This document shows, in pieces, positions 22,787 to 35,500 of a stretch of 64,000 bases of DNA. The position numbers were made by a program, and so were the translations under genes. Position 1 is the stretch's first letter. The number at the start of each line of letters is the position of its first letter. The DNA lies in the NCBI GenBank assembly GCA_035771165.1, contig JAWNZC010000322.1:6868501-6932500 (forward strand), in the 5' to 3' direction. Origin of the DNA: Paragorgia papillata. Taxonomy: Eukaryota > Cnidaria > Anthozoa > Scleralcyonacea > Coralliidae. The notes under the pieces are model-generated. The model saw only the letters and a program-made list of their open reading frames with translations. It did no database searches and was not told where the DNA came from.

Positions 22787-22950
22787 ATAAATTGTGTTTA
22801 GTGTATAATATAGCGTATAAAAATCACTATTTCTGATCAGGAAATAGCATTTCAGGGTATCAGAAATCAAAAATTTTCCGGGGAAGCATACCCCCGGACC
22901 CCCCAAGAGGTGTCAACCCCCTCTTTAAAAAAATCCTGGATCCGCCCCTG

Positions 22951-23775
22951 GTAACACTGTGTAAAAGTGTGTAACAATGTGTAACAGTATGTGACGCTGT
23001 GTAACAGTGTGTAACACTGTACCCACTGTGTAATACTGTGTAACACTGTGCCCACTGTGTAACACTGTGCCCACTGTGTAACACTGTGCCCACTTGTAAC
23101 ACTGTGCCCACTTGTAACACTGTGCCCACTCTGTAACACTGTGCCCACTCTGTAACACTGTGCCCATGTGCCCACTGTGTAATACTGTGTAACACTGTAC
23201 CCACTGTGTAACACTGTGCCCACTGTGTAACACTGTGCCCACTGTGTAACACTGTGCCCACTTGTAACACTGTGCCCACTGTGTAACACTGTGCCCACTT
23301 GTAACACTGTGCCCACTTGTAACACTGTGCCCACTGTGTAACACTGTGCCCACTGTGTAACACTGTGCCCACTGTGTAACACTGTGCCCACTGTGTAACA
23401 CTGTGCCCACTGTGTAACACTGTGCAACACTGTGCCCACTGTGTAACACCGTGCTCACTGTATAACACTGCGTAACACTCACTGTGCCCACTGTGTAACA
23501 CTGTGCCCACTGTGTAACACTGTGCTCACTGTGTAACACCGTGCTCACTGTGTAACACTGTGTAACACTCACTGTGCCCGCTGTGTAACACTGTGCCCAC
23601 TGTGTAACACAGTGTAACGTTGTGTAATACTGTGCCCACTGTGTAACACTATGTCCATTGTGTAACACTGTGCCCACTGTGTATTAACAGTGTCATTGTG
23701 TAACAGTGTGGAACACGCTGTGTAACAGTGCGGAACACTGTGTAACAGTGTGTAACGCCGCGTAACGCGGCGCCG
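22951..23775. repeat. 19-bp minisatellite, main block
   Basis: About 40 tandem copies of gtgtaacactgtgcccact, with shorter variants lacking 'gtg' near 23090-23310 and a GC-rich decayed edge at 23755-23800 (gcgtaacgcggcgccgtgtgacg). Because 19 is not a multiple of three and the unit has no minus-strand stop, three minus-strand frames of 190-250 codons stay open; these are artefacts. Confidence 0.95.
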
Positions 23776-23799
23776 TGTGACGCGGACGCCGTGTAGCGG

Positions 23800-26074
23800 G
23801 GTGAAAAAGACTGAATTCCAATGCAACTGTTGAAATTGTTTTACTAGAATTGATATGATAGTGTCCGTGTAATCATGTGTAACACTTGGCACAGTGTTAC
23901 AAGTAATCAACCGCGACAAACGCCACTCTATATCGTGGTTCATTGTGTTTGCACTCATGATCAGCATTCTGACAAGACGCGGCTACTATCTGCTTGTGTG
24001 TATTTTGACTTAATATACAAATTCTGCAAAATAATCTGATGGGCTCAATGGTACATTGCTGTATAATTTTATCAAAGCTCTAGATTTGTCAAAACATATT
24101 AAGCACTTGGAACTGATTGCATTGACAGTTTTGCCACAGCATATTTAATAGAGGCAAGAGGCATGATTATTTAATATTTGTATATTAATTGTGTGTATGT
24201 ATATCCTGTCAAAACCCTTAGTTATAGTAACTTGATAGTTTTCAATCTTATAATTAAAAAATATAGAAGAAATGTGTAAAAATTAAAATACTCTGTCTAT
24301 TGACTATTGTAATTAATTAAAAAATTTTTGACTTTCCAGCCTCCTTTGCAGGCAACTCTGTGGATGGAGTGGGTAAACTCAGGTGGTGTGGGCAATCTCG
24401 GGTGGAGTGGCCAATCTGATCAATTGCAAGACAGTGGAGTGGGCAAACTTGTGGGTAAACTTAGGTGGAGTGGGCAATCTTGGGTGGAGTGGGCAAAATT
24501 GGGTGGAATGGGTAATCTCGGGTGGAGTGGGTAATCTTGGTTGGAGTGGGCCACGATCGGAAATCGCATAGAAAATCGGCCACTTTCTTGGGGCAGTTCG
24601 CAGTCCACGTGCATGCTGGCTCAAGTGAGTTGTCGGCCGTGTATTACGACGTTTTCACGCAAGATATTCGTTCTACGCATGCGTAGCTAATACGGGTCAG
24701 CCCGTATTTCGCGAGCCTCGACAGCCGCCATTTCCGATGGTGATTATCTCGGGTGGAGTGGACAATCTCAGGTAGAGTGGGCAAGGGGGGTGTCACATTG
24801 GCCACAGACTACATAGTTGCCTGAGGAGTAGACTAAAGGTTTTTGTCCCATTTGAGGTGGCAATTCACTTGCGATAGTAATTTCTAGTTGTATCATATGC
24901 GGCGCTAGTTTAATTGACGATGGCTGAAAAAGATGGTTGCAGTATATTTAACCATAATGCTTTGCGACCTCAAATCAGCTCAAATAAGCAAGAACTTCAT
25001 TCCTATCAAAGTTGTGACATGCACAAAGGATTGTGGTAAAATTTCAAGACGCCATCTTTGTAGTAAATACGGTAGAAAATTGGTGAACTAATGAAATTTT
25101 TAGGAACGAACCCCTTTATTAGAAGTATTTTGTTTCTAAAAGTCTCAGTAGTTGCCACATATTCACTTTTCTGTCTTTTTCAAGGGTTTCCCCTGAATAA
25201 AATCAACCCAGCCAGAGTAAAATACTAAAGACAAATTCGAACGGGAAAGCCGTCAAAGCTTGTAAATTAGCATCCGATTTCTGAGATTTTATATAGATCA
25301 AGCCAAAGCCGTTCATCAAAGTAAATTTGTAGAAGCTTGGTTGCAACTCTTTATTTGCTACAGCCTACATGAGCGGTCAGACGACTTTTTTTTATCAAAT
25401 AACTCTGCCTGGGCCCCAAACAGAATTGGATTTATTATGCTCTGCTTTTCACCTCTTACCATCAGCACTAGCTCGTTTGAACAAGTCTATAACACTAATA
25501 GATCATAGACAACAACCAATGAAATCATTCATACTTCATAGAGACCAAATCAACCAAAATATTGTATAAATTAAATGGTATTTATTGGTGGTGGGCACTT
25601 TACGTCATTGCCGCCAGGTTGGATGAATTTGACAAACGTTTTTGATCATTTCATCCAACATGAGGAAGATTCGGAAGATATCGTTGTCCTGCACACCACC
25701 TATACAACAAATATCTTCAAATATCAATGGAGAAGCCTATACAGCTTCTAATTCTAAATTTGGTTAAACTACAACAATCTGCTTTCTTCTATATAGTCTA
25801 ACCTACAATAATAAAGTCTGTGTCACATATAACACACTATACTATGCAGCTAGCACTACAACCACCCACTCCGAGAAACCAACCCCCATCCAGGCCCCTT
25901 GGCTCCTGAATATTAATGAATCTTCGCAAAGAATGATGGGTAAGTGAGAAAAAACACTAGCTTTTTTTTACAAAAAAAGATTTGTTTATACTTGTTTTTT
26001 CTTTTAGACACAAACGGTTTTAGAAGCGTTTTAATGCGTTCGAAAGCTAGGTTTTTTAACATATTTCTATAGCA
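23800..26074. other. Intergenic, with a 19-bp minisatellite at 24362-24550 and 24745-24790
   Basis: There is no gene. Positions 24362-24550 hold about nine copies of a unit like gggtggagtgggcaatctc; a few further copies at 24745-24790 follow a non-repeat stretch with CpG-rich sequence (24640-24740). The rest is AT-rich without features, up to the ATG at 26075. Confidence 0.7.
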
Positions 26075-28847
26075 ATGTTCATCGTGGTTCTTTTTGGAGG
26101 TATGGTTATCGAACTCAACAACGTTAGTATATATTTGAGGCTTTTTTCAGGAACAACAAGAATGTCTTTTCATGCGATTTTAGATTCCCAACAACAGATT
26201 TTTAATCCAAATTGTAAAAATGTTCTGCTGATCGAAAATATCAAGAAACGCTGCAACTGCAAAGAAAGCGGTAAGATTACTATTTTAATTTTACTTAAAA
26301 ACTTTTAACTGGGCGTTGTTGGAGTGCCATTTGGCAACTTAATTATTAAAAACACTAGGTAGTTTTAGTGTTTTACTTGTCAAGTGGAGACCTCATAGAA
26401 AATCCAAACCGTAAAGAATTAATTTAAAATATATTTTTAAGTTATTTGCGTATTACCAGTTAGCTATTTTTTATTGTTTTATAATTTAAGTCCTTTAACT
26501 TATATAGAATAAAAGCTGATTTAGTACAATCGTTTTTCTACATAAAATTATGCAAGATAAATTATTTGGTGAAAGCTCCCTCAATAATGTATAAATAAAA
26601 GAAAAAGATAAATTATTTATTGATTTATATTTGTAAACGCGCGATATAATTTTTTTTTCATGATTATCAAGTGTAAATATATCTACGGTTGATGTAAAAA
26701 CCATATATAATCGAGTTTTTGATAACTTGTAACTATTAAAAGTCGAATCTTCTACTTCTCTATTGGCGTAGATATGATAGACTTAGCCGAAGAAAATGGC
26801 ACTGTGAAAAACATGAACGAAAGACCGTCAGAACAGTTTGCCAACGAATACTTGGAATTTAGACGGACGTATATTTTGGTTAATGTAAAAAGTAAGTATA
26901 AACTGTAAATCAGAAAAGCGTTATTTTTGTTTTATGATATTAATAGTAGCTATACAGTTGCTAAGAATGGTTGACTTTTGTCTATTTTGGAAAAGGATTA
27001 ACTTATGATTTATGGCCGCAAATTTACATTTAATCCAATTTATTTCAAAAATAAGTTTGGCTACTCCCAAACTTTTTCATTGAACTAAACCATTTCTCTA
27101 TTAAAGTAATAGGCGAGATTTAAAAAAAATTCTATGCTATTTTACCGAAGAAAAAACATAGTTGTTTCATTATTTAAAGAATTGGATCTACAAAAATTTC
27201 CCTATTGTAAGAAATCAATAGGAAAATTTCTAGAGAAATCTGTCATTTCAAAAAAAATTTTGGGAGTAATATATTCAACCAAACTTGTTTTTGAAATTGA
27301 ATTTGCGGCCATTTTGAAAGTCACTGTTGTCATGGCAACAGATGAAAACTTTTATCTGTCATTTTATTGCCTGAACGATATACATAACTTTAGTTTCATT
27401 ATTTTCTAAAAATTTCCAAAAGCACTTTCTGAGGTTGAAACTTGCAATTTATCCACTTTTCAAGAAATGGTAGAGCTATTAACTAATCGAACATTGATGA
27501 AATGATTAGTTTTAATGTACAATTATGAATTAGAATAGTGACTTGATTAAGAAGTCTGCGAAAATTATAGGATTAATTTTTCTGATGACGTCATGACGTT
27601 ACTATAATACGTCTCAGACGATAAAACTTTACCCAATTTTTACGATATACATTATTCTCAAACCTGTGCAGTATCATTTATGTTGATTCTAAAAGCGATG
27701 TTACACAAGACAATTTTTCTTGCAAAGCAACGATGCTTCAAGGTATATTTTACAGGGAAAATCGCCTCGCTCCTCAGTTTGCCATATAGTTCCATTTCAG
27801 TCCTTCATATTTTAGAAAAAATTACTTTGCAAGTTGCAAGAAAAATTGTCTTGTTTATTTAAATAGAGATCAATATATATATATATTATATAAAAGCCAA
27901 TTAAAATAAATAACGTTTGTTTCATATGGTAGAACAATTGGACGTATCCAGTGGGCAGATTTTCAAGACGTACACTGCCTTATTAAACGGCCTAGAAGAA
28001 AGTAATCCAGATTTTCTAGGTAAGCTATACTATAGATAAGTGGGCACTAGGATTCTACAGTACATGCATGCTTGATTCACCTCTCAGTGTGTAAAGCAAA
28101 GTTAAACTAATATTGAGTTGTCAAAATTCATTCAAAATTTTGTAAAAGAAAGGCATAACTACAAGAGGCGATCGGGAAGCAGAAAGTAAAAAAAAGTATT
28201 TTTCATTTTGGTTTCACCCCTAATGCTCTACTCCCTAATTTTTGTTATTTAGGGGTGAAATCAAAGTTAAATTTTAATTGAACTTACTATCTTGAGTTGT
28301 GAAAGCAGGATTCCACAGAAGGGTCTGATTTAGATTAGTGACTTCGCGCGAATGTGCAATATTTCTAGAGGCCTAACAGTTCGGAAATTCTAGAATTATA
28401 TCACCATGCAGGTTATCACCATGATGGTTAAATTATCGGTAAAACAACAAGAGCAAAATTCCAGACCTGGAATTCTATTTTCAAATTCAAGAGCTTTCCA
28501 GGATTTCACAAGCACCGTTGGAATCCTGAGAAAGGAAGCAGTGGAGTACAGTAAAAGAACAATTCGGCCTTTACCAGTGTCGGTGGTAACTTAATGTGAC
28601 ATAAAAAGCAATCTTGTTCGATAAAAAAGAACGTTTCTAACTATGAAAAATTTGATTTCACCGTGTGTGTTTCTTTGTTTTAGCTAAAATCGCATCCCAG
28701 AATCGTGTCGCAGCAAATCGGAGTACAAAGTCTGCCAAGCAAAATGTAGCAACACGTCAAGGCAAAAGTTTAAAACCATCCAAGAATCTTACAACTGCTG
28801 TACCATCGACAAGATCAAAGTCGATCATGAACAAAAAGAAAGCATAA
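26075..28847 (+). CDS. C22orf15: C22orf15-like protein, five coding exons
   Basis: The exons are 26075-26099, 26184-26270, 26772-26891, 27933-28019 and 28684-28847 (stop TAA). All junctions are GT-AG and phase-consistent (1-1-1-1), giving 160 residues. The product starts MFIVVLFGDSQQQIFN, has KNVLLIENIKKRCNC, an acidic IDLAEENGTVKNM, the conserved-looking RRTYILVNVKK and YTALLNGLEESNPDFLAK, then a basic low-complexity tail rich in Ser/Lys/Asn. Human C22orf15 (148 residues) has the same order: MFIxVxFG, hydrophobic helix with CG, IxLxxExG, YVLVRxxK, YxxLLxxLxxxxPE and a basic tail. Function is uncharacterised. The second-exon acceptor was chosen (26184) because it preserves this pattern; an earlier acceptor would add 11 residues. 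The gene converges on GTF3A. Confidence 0.75.
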
Positions 28848-29555
28848 AACACAGCCATGTAAATAAACAATAACAAGTGTGTTGAGTTGTACGTTAAAAC
28901 AATTTTAGATATCATTACGCCTGTGCTAATCATAATTTTAAAATATGAAAATCTTTGACATGTCCAGTGTGTCCACCATGCAATATATATTTTGAATGGC
29001 GTCAGCAACTCCTAGCAGGACCCTCTCCAAGCGAACGAAGGAGCAGGGAAAAGACTCGGGGTACGATGTTGGTTTAAAATTAGAGGAAATTTACCCTCCT
29101 GACCTTCAAAAGTGAAGTCACGATTTTCTTATACCACGTCGGATTCAGTCCCCTAACAGTTTGTTATAAGGGGGGCGACAGCGACGCAATATATAGCTGA
29201 CTCTCACTTCCTACCCTGGAGTTCCAGATTCACTGCATGTTCACTGGTACATTCACCAGCTTTAATAACGTCCACTCGGGCCCAGCAGTTTTTGTGCTCA
29301 TTAACCTTTACTGGCCACAGTTGCCACAGTTGCCTTTTGGCAACTTATGAATTTTACTCTGGCTAACGCCAGACGATTTTACGCGTCAATGGGAGAGCTC
29401 CCGGAAATCTTAAGCTAATTCACTAGCGCACTCGCGATGTTAAATCCTTTATCGCACTCGTGATCATTAACCCTTACATCGATTCAATTCACCAATGTAA
29501 TTCACTCACAACATAAGCAAAGTGCAAAACAAACACACAACTAATTCCTGCCATC
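28848..29555. other. Convergent intergenic spacer between C22orf15-like gene and GTF3A
   Basis: Holds the 3' ends of both genes. AATAAAC occurs shortly after the C22orf15-like stop (about 28861). The block 29350-29470 (actctggctaacgccagacg ...) looks like a piece of a dispersed repeat also seen in inverted fragments elsewhere. No gene. Confidence 0.5.
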
Positions 29556-32500
29556 TTACGAAGATACAGAGCATTGCACAAGTTGAGGTGTGTGTTCCTT
29601 TGATAAATAAACGTTATGTGTTTGTAAATGGTTTTCTATAGTCGCATGATATTGGTTTTCTAACAGAACTTGTGGTTGATCCAGTAACGTATTAAGTTTA
29701 CTGTCTGTCACTGCTCTAGATGTTAGAGTTTCTTCTGCAACAGGCGTCGGTGTAGAAACATCTGTTTTCCCTTCGCATGGCAAAATAACTGACGTTGATG
29801 TCGTTGTAATACTTTCACGCTTCAATGACAAATTACAGCTTACTCGATCTGGGCCATCTTTTTCTTTACCTTTGTACCTAGTCAATTTTGCTGCTAAAGA
29901 TTTTCGTTTCCGTCTCTTCTTTTCCTTTTTGGCTTTTTTCTAAAACAAGAAAGACAGCAACTAAGGAAATAATACACTCTTCAATTTTAGTGGCTGATTG
30001 TGTTTGCAGGCAGAAAGATAACCATAAACTGTTCATATGCAACTAAAATCTATAAGAAAACACTTGTCTTGTTTGTAAAGCTGCTATGCCAGGATAATCT
30101 GGTATATACATTCGTCTGTCTGTCACGAAAATTTATGGTAGGTTAGTCATAGACCGAAGATAAATTCAGTTAATTTTGGTAAAACGTGGAATACAATTGG
30201 ATAAAAGTTGCCTGAAATACTGTTTGAAAGCTAATCTGTGTCGAAGAAATAAAGGATAACACTCGATTGCACTCGCATATTTCTCTTATATTATATATGT
30301 AATCATATATTATATCATATATTTATATATAATTATATATTATATCATATATATCATATATTATATATGTATCTCTCATGCAGTCATGCTCACGGAAAAA
30401 CTCAATTCGTAAACAATGAACTTGTTTGCTCCATTCAAGTTAATACAATAGGACCAAAAACCAACCATTGCATGCATTTTGTTTGTTTGTTTGTTTGTTT
30501 GTTTGTTTGTTTGTTTGTTTGTTTGTTTGTTTGTTTGTTTGTTTGTTTGTTTGTTTGTTTGTTTGATTGTTGTTTGATGCCCAGCTGGCGTGTGATATTT
30601 TAAGCGCAATGTGCATACTATTGTCTAGAATGTTAGTCGTACGTATAAGTGCAACCACGAATTGCGAAATTTATATTTTGTAATAAGTAGCAGACTAGCA
30701 GTTTATGATTGGCAATAATGCACATACAGTATGATCAGCTGTTACAGCTGTCATTTAATAATGTTCAATATTCCTTCAAAAGATACATCTTGACTAGTAG
30801 AGTCCTATGACCACGTTTTTGCTTCCTCTGGGTCCTGGCCGAGTTACTGAGTCGCTTTCCCTTTCTCTGTGTTTAAAACAGATCAAGCCAGACAAAGTTT
30901 AGAAGAGAAATAATATTGATATGGTAAAAATTAACAATACTGCATGCTTCTTGGTATTGAATAGCTGGAAGAACATTTACACCAAGTTATCATATCCGAG
31001 CTAGTATATCTGTCTTTTCTCTTAATAATATAACTCTGCCCCAAAACAATGACAACAATGACTAACGCTAAATCAAGCATCGTATGGAAATGGTTTACTG
31101 TTGGAATGAATACCGTTCTTTAATGAAGTAAATTAATCACTAAATAACGTAGGCTCGACTTCTACCCCCGAAAGAGATGGCTGGACGCGCGAGTTAATTT
31201 CACGATATCAAAAACCATAAAAGCGGACTGAAATATAAGTGATTTCCCTGATCCTGTAGCCTGAATGACAAGAATATCTTGGATGTTAACCAATTTCTCT
31301 AAAGCTTCCCGTTGTAAATCTTTTAGACAATCAATCTTAAACGTTTCTAAAATGCGATCGCATGCCTCACTCATCAGCACTCTGTCGATCGCCATTTTTA
31401 ACTGACAGGGTAACTCATGCAATAATCCTAATCATCCCAATAATATATGCCTGCTGAAAATGTGCAGGCACGTTTGTGATTGGTGCAAATCGACAATGAA
31501 CAAGCTCACGCGTCCAGCCGTGATTTCGGGGGAGGTAAGTACCGGGGCCCGAGATACGGCTGGAAATCGAGCCTATAAATAACGTGACTTTCACAAATCG
31601 GGTCTTGTTTTATCAGCCATGAACAAATCGCAAATTCACTTATCGTAACATGTTTACCTAAATACGTCCAGGATAGAATTATACATGACGACATTTCCTA
31701 CCTTATGTGTTTCCATATGATTGTTTAAGGAGACCTTTGAAAAATATATAAAATACACAATCAAATAAATACCACGATAATATACGAACTATCAGATACA
31801 TTGTATTTTAACAAGGTAAGAAGAATAGCAGCCTAAATGAAACAATAATTAAAATACCTTGTGAGCAAAACTTTTGCCACACCCTTTATGTTGGCACAGA
31901 TGAAGCTCTTCACAGTGAAATGAACGAATATGTACTTTAAGATTGTATTTCTGAAACAAATTTACAGTAAAAACGTACAAATTAAACAGATATCGGGACA
32001 CTGAACATAGACTATGCGCTACCATGAAAATATTAACTTATTGACGAAAACTGAAAACAACAAAAATACATTCGTAAACATTTTGAATTTTCAGTTCCAT
32101 TTTAGCTTGACTTGCTTAATTTTGTGTTTTTCAATTTTTGTAATGACCAGTCTTTACCGGTTTGGAAAGACCGCTCAGGAACCAATCAAATTGCAGAAAA
32201 GTCGCGTTAAGACCACCCACGTGACAGAGCAATATAATAAGAAAGATTGCATCTTACCTTGGTATACGATCTAGAACAACCATCTTCTGGGCAAACATAA
32301 ACTTTTCTTGTTGACGAATGAATAGTAATATGACGTCGAAGCTGATCATGCGTAAAATCAAACAACACAAAACATAAGAAAAAATAGCAAACACATCTTT
32401 TTGGTTACGTCATTTTACAAATTTAGAGAAATATACAACTGACATTACCTCTCTTTCATCACAGCATACTTGACCACACTCTTGACATTTTGGTTCTAAA

Positions 32501-35500
32501 AAGAAAGCAAATTTAATATTGTTAATGTATCAAGCAATAAGATGTTATATACGGGACAGTGTCAAAGAAAATTTTAGGTCAAGACTTATGTGGTTCTATA
32601 TTTCCCCACAATTCTCCTTATTGTTTTTTATTTCGGGAAAATATATGTGATTTCCCCTGGAAATCTACACTGCGTGGTTCATGAGTTTTCAAAACTTCTA
32701 AACAACCAACCTACAAACTTTTAGAACTAGGGTCCTTTTTACATCTTTACTCCATTACTTTTAAAATATCCACTAAACAAAATCATCTATAATTGTCACC
32801 TGTCAACCTCGCCTATATATATGTGAAATATAAGTCGGTTATTTGAGGCTTCGCCCTTGGTAGATAAATCACATCCCGTTGTTGCCATAAAACAATCTTC
32901 ACCTATTCTTCCATTTTTGGCACATATATAGTTAACACGTTGGTTTTTTTTAAAATTTAGTTTACCCTGGTTTCATTATTTCACATTTTATAAAATAACA
33001 CTTTGAAAATGGACATTCTAATTGGCTAAAAGCGGTGTTCTTACAACTTGACAACAACACGCATGAAAATGTTTAGGTCTCTGAGTCACAGGTTTACGGA
33101 GAAGAGAAAACTTCAAACCAGACACAGTGCTAAAGAGCGGTGCCCTGTTTGGCGCAAAAACGTCGGTTACTAATTATTGATTCCGCACAAACAAACGAAT
33201 TAACAGACGAACGAACGAACAAACAAACGACTCACAATCAGAATCGTCAAAAAGCCGACAAAATTATCCCTGGCGTCAAAAACATCGCTTGCATGCATTC
33301 ATTCTCGTTCCCAGAGTCCACGTTTCTGTGTCCGTGGCGTACGATTCCGCGGGCTATAGCGTACGATTCCGTGGACTATACCGTACGATTTTGCAGGCTA
33401 GCGTACGGATGCCACAAAAAAGTGACATCCAGAATATAAAACTACCTAACGTGTCAGCGGCTACTCGTCAAAACACCACAATAGCGTTCCCACTGCAACC
33501 TCTCTTTCATGCATGAAAAACCTCTAAATGTAGTCAAGATAAATTGTCTTGTTTTAGGATATCTAATCTTGTTCTAAGATAAACAAGACGCCTGCTTAGG
33601 CGTTTACTCGGCGGCTAAGGTGGCTACTGATCTGTGCAACCCGAACGTATTAAATAGTGACAAGTTGCAATACACTAAAATGTAAACACATTTGTCAATT
33701 TTGTCGCACATAAAAGTCTAAAGAATACGCATGAGCAAAACGCAAACACAATTCAAAACATACTAAATAATAATATAATTGAGTTTCAAAAACAGATATT
33801 TTATATTTAATAAAATGACTGGACACACAAGGTGACCAGTGAGGTAGACGCTGTCCATCTTGTCTTCCTGTGTTTATTTCTGTTCGTAAATATTCTCTGT
33901 GTTTGGCTTATCTTGAAGTACATGTATGTTTCAAATAGCCGTTGCGGGTTTACAACAATCTGTGGGCTTATCGAAAATACGCTGACAAATGCTCAATTCA
34001 CGCACCGATGACACGACGTTTGGAGATTGAAGGCGATTCCGGAACGAGTTACGGAACATCATTTACAAAAACTGTCGTTCAACCTACCACAGGTAGCCCG
34101 AGTAATAAAATATCTTTTTCAAGAAAACCGAATAAGATTATTACCCGCATGTTGCCAATTCAGTCATCAAGTTTGCACATGTACCACATGTTCAAACACC
34201 ATTCTTCCATAATCATGATCATAATAATCAATCAATAATCATCATCATCATCCATTTTACATGTTCGTTATTGTAAGACGTACAGTATTGATGATGGAGT
34301 TACTTACGTTTCCTGTGAGTTCTGGAATGTCGGGTTAATTTTGACCATGAAGAAAAGATCATTTGGCATTCATCTACCGAACATTTGTACTCTAAAATTT
34401 AAGAAATTATCATTAATTAGTAAAATACAAATATGTGTTTCGACTTACAAACTAAGTAAAATTAGAGAGTAGTCTAGATTGCCGAGTAATCAGTGTGTTA
34501 CCATTTTACGACGTATAAAAAGGTTACCAAGTGACTACCACAATTTTAAGAATAAAATACTGATATTTCAAGCCAGAGCCCCCCTCCCCTATCTTACAAC
34601 CATGCGACTAAAAGGGTAATCAGCAGCGTGTTCAACCCTTTGCTGCATGACTTTCCGCGACATCTTCCCTCTTGATGAGTAAAATCATCTGGAGTTAGAG
34701 TAAAAAGATAACGTTGTTCAACAACATTACAAAATCACTTGAAACTCTGTATGTTTTATAGTCGTTATGGTTACAGATTAGTTTCCAGATTCATTGATTT
34801 CTAGAACAAAATTATTCGTTTTCTCTTCAGTGCCTCAAACATGTCGCACCATATTTTGATAGCTTACACTACATTACGAAAGCTTACACCACGCTAAGAG
34901 CTTATATTGTATATATTGTACAGTACGCTCCGTTGTGAAAGCTCATATATTTAATTGCATATTGTACGCTATGTTGCGAGAGTGAAAAATGTATGCTACA
35001 CTGCAAAAGCTATATTAGGCTTGGACAAACGTCGTAAAATAGACGAATTTAATTGAGACAAATCTAACTAGAAATACATACACGCAACAACCCCTCGCCT
35101 GCTTCTACACGAATTTTTTGTAATTACCCCCTGATTAGAAAACGTCAATGCACCCCAGCCCTTTGCGCTCTTTTTAGTGGGGGCCTGGAAATAGCCACTC
35201 TTGTCGGAACGATCAAAATATAGTTTTTCGGAACGATCAAAATATAGTTTTAATTCTAGTAGAATATTTGAAATAGAGAACTGTTTAACTCTAATTTTTT
35301 AAAGAAAAAGGTAACGAAGAACAAAGAAAAATTTAAGGTTGATATTTCGTAAAAATTATTGAGATAAACAAAATTGCATCTACTGAAAAAACTACTCAAA
35401 CAACTGGCTGCCAGGCTATATTAATCTTATGGCATTTCAAATTCGATTCCTTTAAACTAAATTTCATTTTCAAGTGCTGAAACTGTTTTCACCTACATGT

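Larger units (their letters stand above)
20412..22950. mobile_element. Composite insertion bounded by CAGTGGCGGA / TCCGCCCCTG termini
   Basis: The ends (cagtggcggat at 20412, ctggatccgcccctg ending at 22950) are imperfect inverted repeats of the hAT-like type. On both sides the minisatellite resumes, so a target duplication cannot be separated from the array. Inside are a minus-strand LINE (20423-22500), a TATTA microsatellite and, at 22830-22950, a block (aaaattttccgggg...acccccggacccccc) seen in related form near 53285-53310. The LINE joins the left terminus after about 11 bp. Confidence 0.6.

Noticed and set aside
22860..23967. Long minus-strand ORFs of 132-250 codons with HSVTQWAQCY-like repeats
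   Set aside because: They are translations of a 19-bp minisatellite that lacks stops on that strand; overlapping frames are open at once and there is no gene context.
30367..30658. CLFVCLFV / KQTNKQTN frames
   Set aside because: A product of the (GTTT)n microsatellite on both strands.
31162..31422. Working helicase gene
   Set aside because: Only the N-terminal 75 or so residues with Walker A are present, and the frame ends in a transposon terminus.
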